A stretch of 7,747 nt of DNA from Candidatus Neomicrothrix sp. UBA2110 (lineage in GTDB: Bacteria; Actinomycetota; Acidimicrobiia; Acidimicrobiales; Poriferisodalaceae): the NCBI GenBank assembly GCA_002331465.1, contig DCYM01000153.1, positions 1-7,747 of the forward strand. Reading direction: 5' to 3'. Shown piece by piece: positions 5,307-7,747 of this stretch. Below the pieces are notes generated by a model. The model did no database searches and was not told the origin of the DNA. It worked only from the letters and a program-made list of their open reading frames with translations. Position numbers and translations under genes: made by a program. Each line of letters starts with the position of its first letter. Within the stretch, counting starts at the first letter, position 1.

Positions 5307-7367
5307 TCAGAACGAGAAGAATGCTTGAGGTTCAAGGGTGTGGAGGTTGCTGGCAAGCAGCCCGAGCGAAGACAGGGTGTAGATCTGGTCGCGAATTACG
5401 ACAGATCGTTGGATCGTTGCGCGCCAGTCCATTTCGGGCCAGCAGTGCCGAGTCGATATTTCGTTGCCATCTTCGTTTTCTTCAATCCATTGTTGGCAAT
5501 GAACTTTGGGTGGTGTTTTTAGGTGAGTAAGTCGCCCCCGTTCCGTGAGCGATTGGCCGCTCAGTTCAAGGGCGACTGCACCAGAAAAAGGTCCAGATTC
5601 AGGCGTCTCAACCCGATGGGTTGTGACCGGTAACACGAAAAGATTTTCTGGGGGCCAATGAAGAAAAGCTCGCGCGTTGTATTCAATTTCGGTGTGGCCC
5701 CCGGCGAGATGCCACTGATCGATCCGAATCGGGTCAGACAGATCACTGATATCAAATAGAGACACCTGGGTACCCAAGGTTCGTCCATCGTCAAGAGCGT
5801 CTTGGCCGATCCCTAGCAGCAACGTGTCAGTGACTGGGTGCAGGTACGCGGAGTATCCCAGAATCTTGAGTTCCCCCAAGACTTTCGGCAATCGGGGATT
5901 TGAAAGATCGATCGTGTAAAGCGGGTCGGTTTGACGAAAGGTCACGACGGTCGCAAAATCCCCTAGGAATCGCACAGCGTAGATGCGCTCACCGTGGCCG
6001 AGGTCGCCCACGCGACCGACCTGGTTCATTTCGCCGTTACCTTCAGCGAGTACCGTCACGTAACTCTCACTGTTTGTCGCCCCTCCGGGTGACCACCAGC
6101 CGTGGTCGGTGGTCGCGACACGGAGGTAGCCGTCGTGTTCCGACATCGAATACTGGTTGAGGATCGTGCCGCGGACCTGACCTGAGGTTCTGTACAGGGT
6201 CCGGTTGGGGTTACTGATGTCGAACTTGTGGATTCGCGTGGTTACTGACGGTCGCGCGTCAGAAGTTTGATCTTCGTTAGCTTCCAATTCACGCCGATCC
6301 AACCACTCGGTGGTACCGACATAGAGGTTGTCTTGGGAGGAATAGACAGTTTGCCCGTCGGCGAGCACTGACGTGCTGGCGAGTTCTTCTCCGAGCTGTT
6401 TTCCTGCGAGATCAACTGTGATGATGTTCAACATTCTCAGGCCGCTGTTCGACGTTGGGTGGTAAATCTGTTCGCACGGTGTCAAGGTGCCTTCTCGGAT
6501 GAGGCCCCCGCGAGCATTTTCCAGAGCGAACCATGGAATCCAATTGTCGATCGTTGATTGTTCTATGAGTTGACGGTTCTCTTCTTCGGCTCGGCGCTCA
6601 GCGCGTAAACCTGATCCACTCGGATAGGACCATTCGAGGCCTGTTGGGTGGCTTTGCAGGACAATACGCACGACATCGTCAACCATTCGGCTGCTGAGAT
6701 AGTCGCCGTCCAGATGAAGTCGGCGTTTAATTCGTGGTGTCGGACCACTGATATCGACCTCTATGAGAGTGCTGATGGCGCTGTACCGGCCGGGTCTTGA
6801 CGTGAGGGTTTGTGGCGCAAGTTGCATTTCGCCGTGGCTTTGTCCAAACAGAAGGATTCGATCGCCAACTAGGAACATTTCTCGGGGCCAAAAGTTTTTG
6901 AAACGCAGCTTTCCTAGTGACCGTGGTTGATCACCTGCGACATCGACGACCCGGAGTTCTTCGTTGGCTAACGCGACGATGCGCCTCCCATCGGTTTTCA
7001 AAATGTCGGGTTCATCGACACCCACTTCTTGAACGTTGGTGGTGCTGTAGTCCACGCCTGGCGTTAACCCACCTTGAGCTGAGTCGGCAACTGCTTGGGG
7101 TCCATCGCGCAGCACTTCTGAGGTTTCCATAATTGCAATCCCATAACCCCCGTCAAGTCCCCATGGTCCAACCATTTCGAGGGCATTGGTTTTTATGTGT
7201 CGAAGGAATGGTTCGCAAGACTCAAACGGCGTAAGGGCTGCCGTCAACTGAACCTGCGACGGGGGCAACGGGACCGTTCGGTCCGAGTCGCTGGTGTCGT
7301 CGCGGTGGTCGGCGCTACAGGCACCCAAGATCGCGATCGACAACATGGCCACTATGAGTCGTCGCAC
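5307..7367 (-). CDS. Secreted beta-propeller lipoprotein (Beta_propel family)
   Basis: This 686-residue protein begins with a lipoprotein signal (MRRLIVAMLSIAILGAC, lipobox LGAC, Cys17), so it should be anchored on the outer face of the cytoplasmic membrane. A short polar spacer follows, then a region with FESCEPFL (48-55) and VGPWGLDG (66-73). The family signature TNVQEVGVDEPDILKTDG occurs at 110-127. This marks the family of secreted proteins with a C-terminal beta-propeller distantly related to WD40 repeats. The rest shows repeated blade-like strands, such as RRIVALANEELRVVDV, YVTVLAEGNG, IYAVRFLGDFATVVTF and DTLLLGIGQDALDDGRTLGTQVSLFDISD. Several late cysteines (in TPCEQ, KVHCQQW and RHCWPE) could form disulfides outside the cell. 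No catalytic motif was recognised, and the biochemical role of the family is not known to me; ligand binding or protein scaffolding is inference. The GTG start is supported by a strong GGAGG site. An upstream methyltransferase-like gene ends 47 bases before it. Confidence 0.85.
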   Translation of the reverse strand: MRRLIVAMLSIAILGACSADHRDDTSDSDRTVPLPPSQVQLTAALTPFESCEPFLRHIKTNALEMVGPWGLDGGYGIAIMETSEVLRDGPQAVADSAQGGLTPGVDYSTTNVQEVGVDEPDILKTDGRRIVALANEELRVVDVAGDQPRSLGKLRFKNFWPREMFLVGDRILLFGQSHGEMQLAPQTLTSRPGRYSAISTLIEVDISGPTPRIKRRLHLDGDYLSSRMVDDVVRIVLQSHPTGLEWSYPSGSGLRAERRAEEENRQLIEQSTIDNWIPWFALENARGGLIREGTLTPCEQIYHPTSNSGLRMLNIITVDLAGKQLGEELASTSVLADGQTVYSSQDNLYVGTTEWLDRRELEANEDQTSDARPSVTTRIHKFDISNPNRTLYRTSGQVRGTILNQYSMSEHDGYLRVATTDHGWWSPGGATNSESYVTVLAEGNGEMNQVGRVGDLGHGERIYAVRFLGDFATVVTFRQTDPLYTIDLSNPRLPKVLGELKILGYSAYLHPVTDTLLLGIGQDALDDGRTLGTQVSLFDISDLSDPIRIDQWHLAGGHTEIEYNARAFLHWPPENLFVLPVTTHRVETPESGPFSGAVALELSGQSLTERGRLTHLKTPPKVHCQQWIEENEDGNEISTRHCWPEMDWRATIQRSVVIRDQIYTLSSLGLLASNLHTLEPQAFFSF

Positions 7368-7372
7368 ATGAA

Positions 7373-7377
7373 CCTCC
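7373..7377 (-). promoter_or_regulatory. Shine-Dalgarno site deciding the GTG start of the beta-propeller lipoprotein
   Basis: On the minus strand GGAGG is followed by TTCAT and then GTG at 7367, a five-base spacing that is normal for ribosome binding. An ATG at 7369 overlaps this GTG out of frame but opens only five codons. The frame from GTG gives the lipoprotein signal peptide, so GTG is the start. Confidence 0.75.
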
Positions 7378-7414
7378 GATGTGGTGTCGATTGTTGAGAG
7401 GACGACGGGGACAC

Positions 7415-7747
7415 CTATTCAGTTCCCTTTTGCAAGTTACGGAACAGTGACAAGTGGCATGGGTCGGTAGGGGTCGTTGGCTCCCACGACCAGTCAACCC
7501 ATCGATCATCGAGGTCGAACCCCGCTTTTCTTGCCGACTCGTCAAGAGTTTCTAGGGCGACGGGATGTACGGGTACAGCAGCGACACTCCCGTCAATAAA
7601 TTCGATGCGGCGACATTCCGAGCCATCGGAGGTGACAATGACGGCTCGATCCGTCTCTACAGCGATTGCGTGCACGCCGCGGCTTAAAGGTAGACAGCCT
7701 TCCACCACAACTTCACCGTCGTCGGTGACATGCGACCATGGAAAAGA
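7415..7747 (-). CDS. Probable class I SAM-dependent methyltransferase, C-terminal fragment
   Basis: The frame is open through the right edge, so only the last 110 codons are present. The stop is TAG at 7417. The visible part contains VHAIAVETDRAVIVTSDGSECRRIEFIDGS split by polar turns, then VHPVALETLDESARKAGFDLDDRW and a tail with WSWEPTTP and CHLSLFRN. The arrangement of strand, helix ending in AGF, acidic strand with a W-W-P-T pattern and a final H-x-S-x-[FY]-R strand resembles the C-terminus of small-molecule class I methyltransferases. There the AGF helix and last strands close the substrate site. The SAM-binding GxGxG segment would lie outside the window, so this is a resemblance and not a proof. 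The in-frame GTG at 7708 is not favoured as a start, because coding-like sequence continues upstream of it. It precedes the propeller gene on the same strand and could be co-transcribed with it. Confidence 0.5.
   Translation of the reverse strand, partial: SFPWSHVTDDGEVVVEGCLPLSRGVHAIAVETDRAVIVTSDGSECRRIEFIDGSVAAVPVHPVALETLDESARKAGFDLDDRWVDWSWEPTTPTDPCHLSLFRNLQKGTE

Noticed and set aside
7352..7369. Five-codon minus-strand ORF from the ATG at 7369 overlapping the propeller GTG start
   Set aside because: ATG-TGC-GAC-GAC-TCA-TAG is too short to call a gene. The better-spaced GTG gives a complete lipoprotein signal. It could modulate initiation, but nothing here supports that.

Overview
The window carries eight protein-coding genes packed almost edge to edge, two of them cut by the window ends. 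No RNA gene, mobile element, CRISPR array or long repeat was seen, and no gap exceeds about 100 bases. The base composition looks moderately GC-rich. The mix of a PAC2-family protein, a serine/threonine-rich CapA-type lipoprotein, a SURF1 protein and a large actinobacterial-style beta-propeller lipoprotein suggests an aerobic member of the Actinomycetota. An environmental Acidimicrobiia-like lineage is a guess. Two lipoboxes point to a lipoprotein-secreting cell, and SURF1 implies a haem-copper cytochrome c oxidase encoded elsewhere in the genome.

Layout from left to right. Positions 473 to 1 (minus, cut at the left edge): the N-terminal part of a CapA/PgsA-type lipoprotein. Positions 511-1254 (plus): SURF1. 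Positions 1251-2399 (minus): a MalY/PatB-type PLP-dependent C-S lyase, whose stop overlaps the SURF1 stop. Positions 2423-3172 (minus): a TauE/SafE (TSUP) transporter, just upstream of the lyase. Positions 3253-4341 (plus): chorismate synthase AroC, the firmest assignment. Positions 4355-5206 (minus): a PAC2-family protein. Positions 5307-7367 (minus): a 686-residue beta-propeller lipoprotein. Positions 7415-7747 (minus, cut at the right edge): a C-terminal fragment that looks like a class I SAM-dependent methyltransferase.

Most of these genes look like ordinary chromosomal housekeeping or envelope functions with no single shared pathway. The one plausible functional pair is the C-S lyase with the TSUP transporter, since both families handle small sulfur compounds. 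The right-hand minus-strand run (methyltransferase fragment, propeller, PAC2) is co-oriented but spaced by 47 and 100 bases.

The most interesting structural signal is in the gene starts. Four starts (the CapA-type gene, SURF1, the C-S lyase and AroC) have a TANNNT hexamer 6 to 8 bases before the start codon and lack a convincing Shine-Dalgarno site at the usual spacing. That is the geometry expected of leaderless mRNAs. The beta-propeller gene is the contrast, with a clear GGAGG five bases before a GTG start. I did not find a convincing new multi-gene system here.
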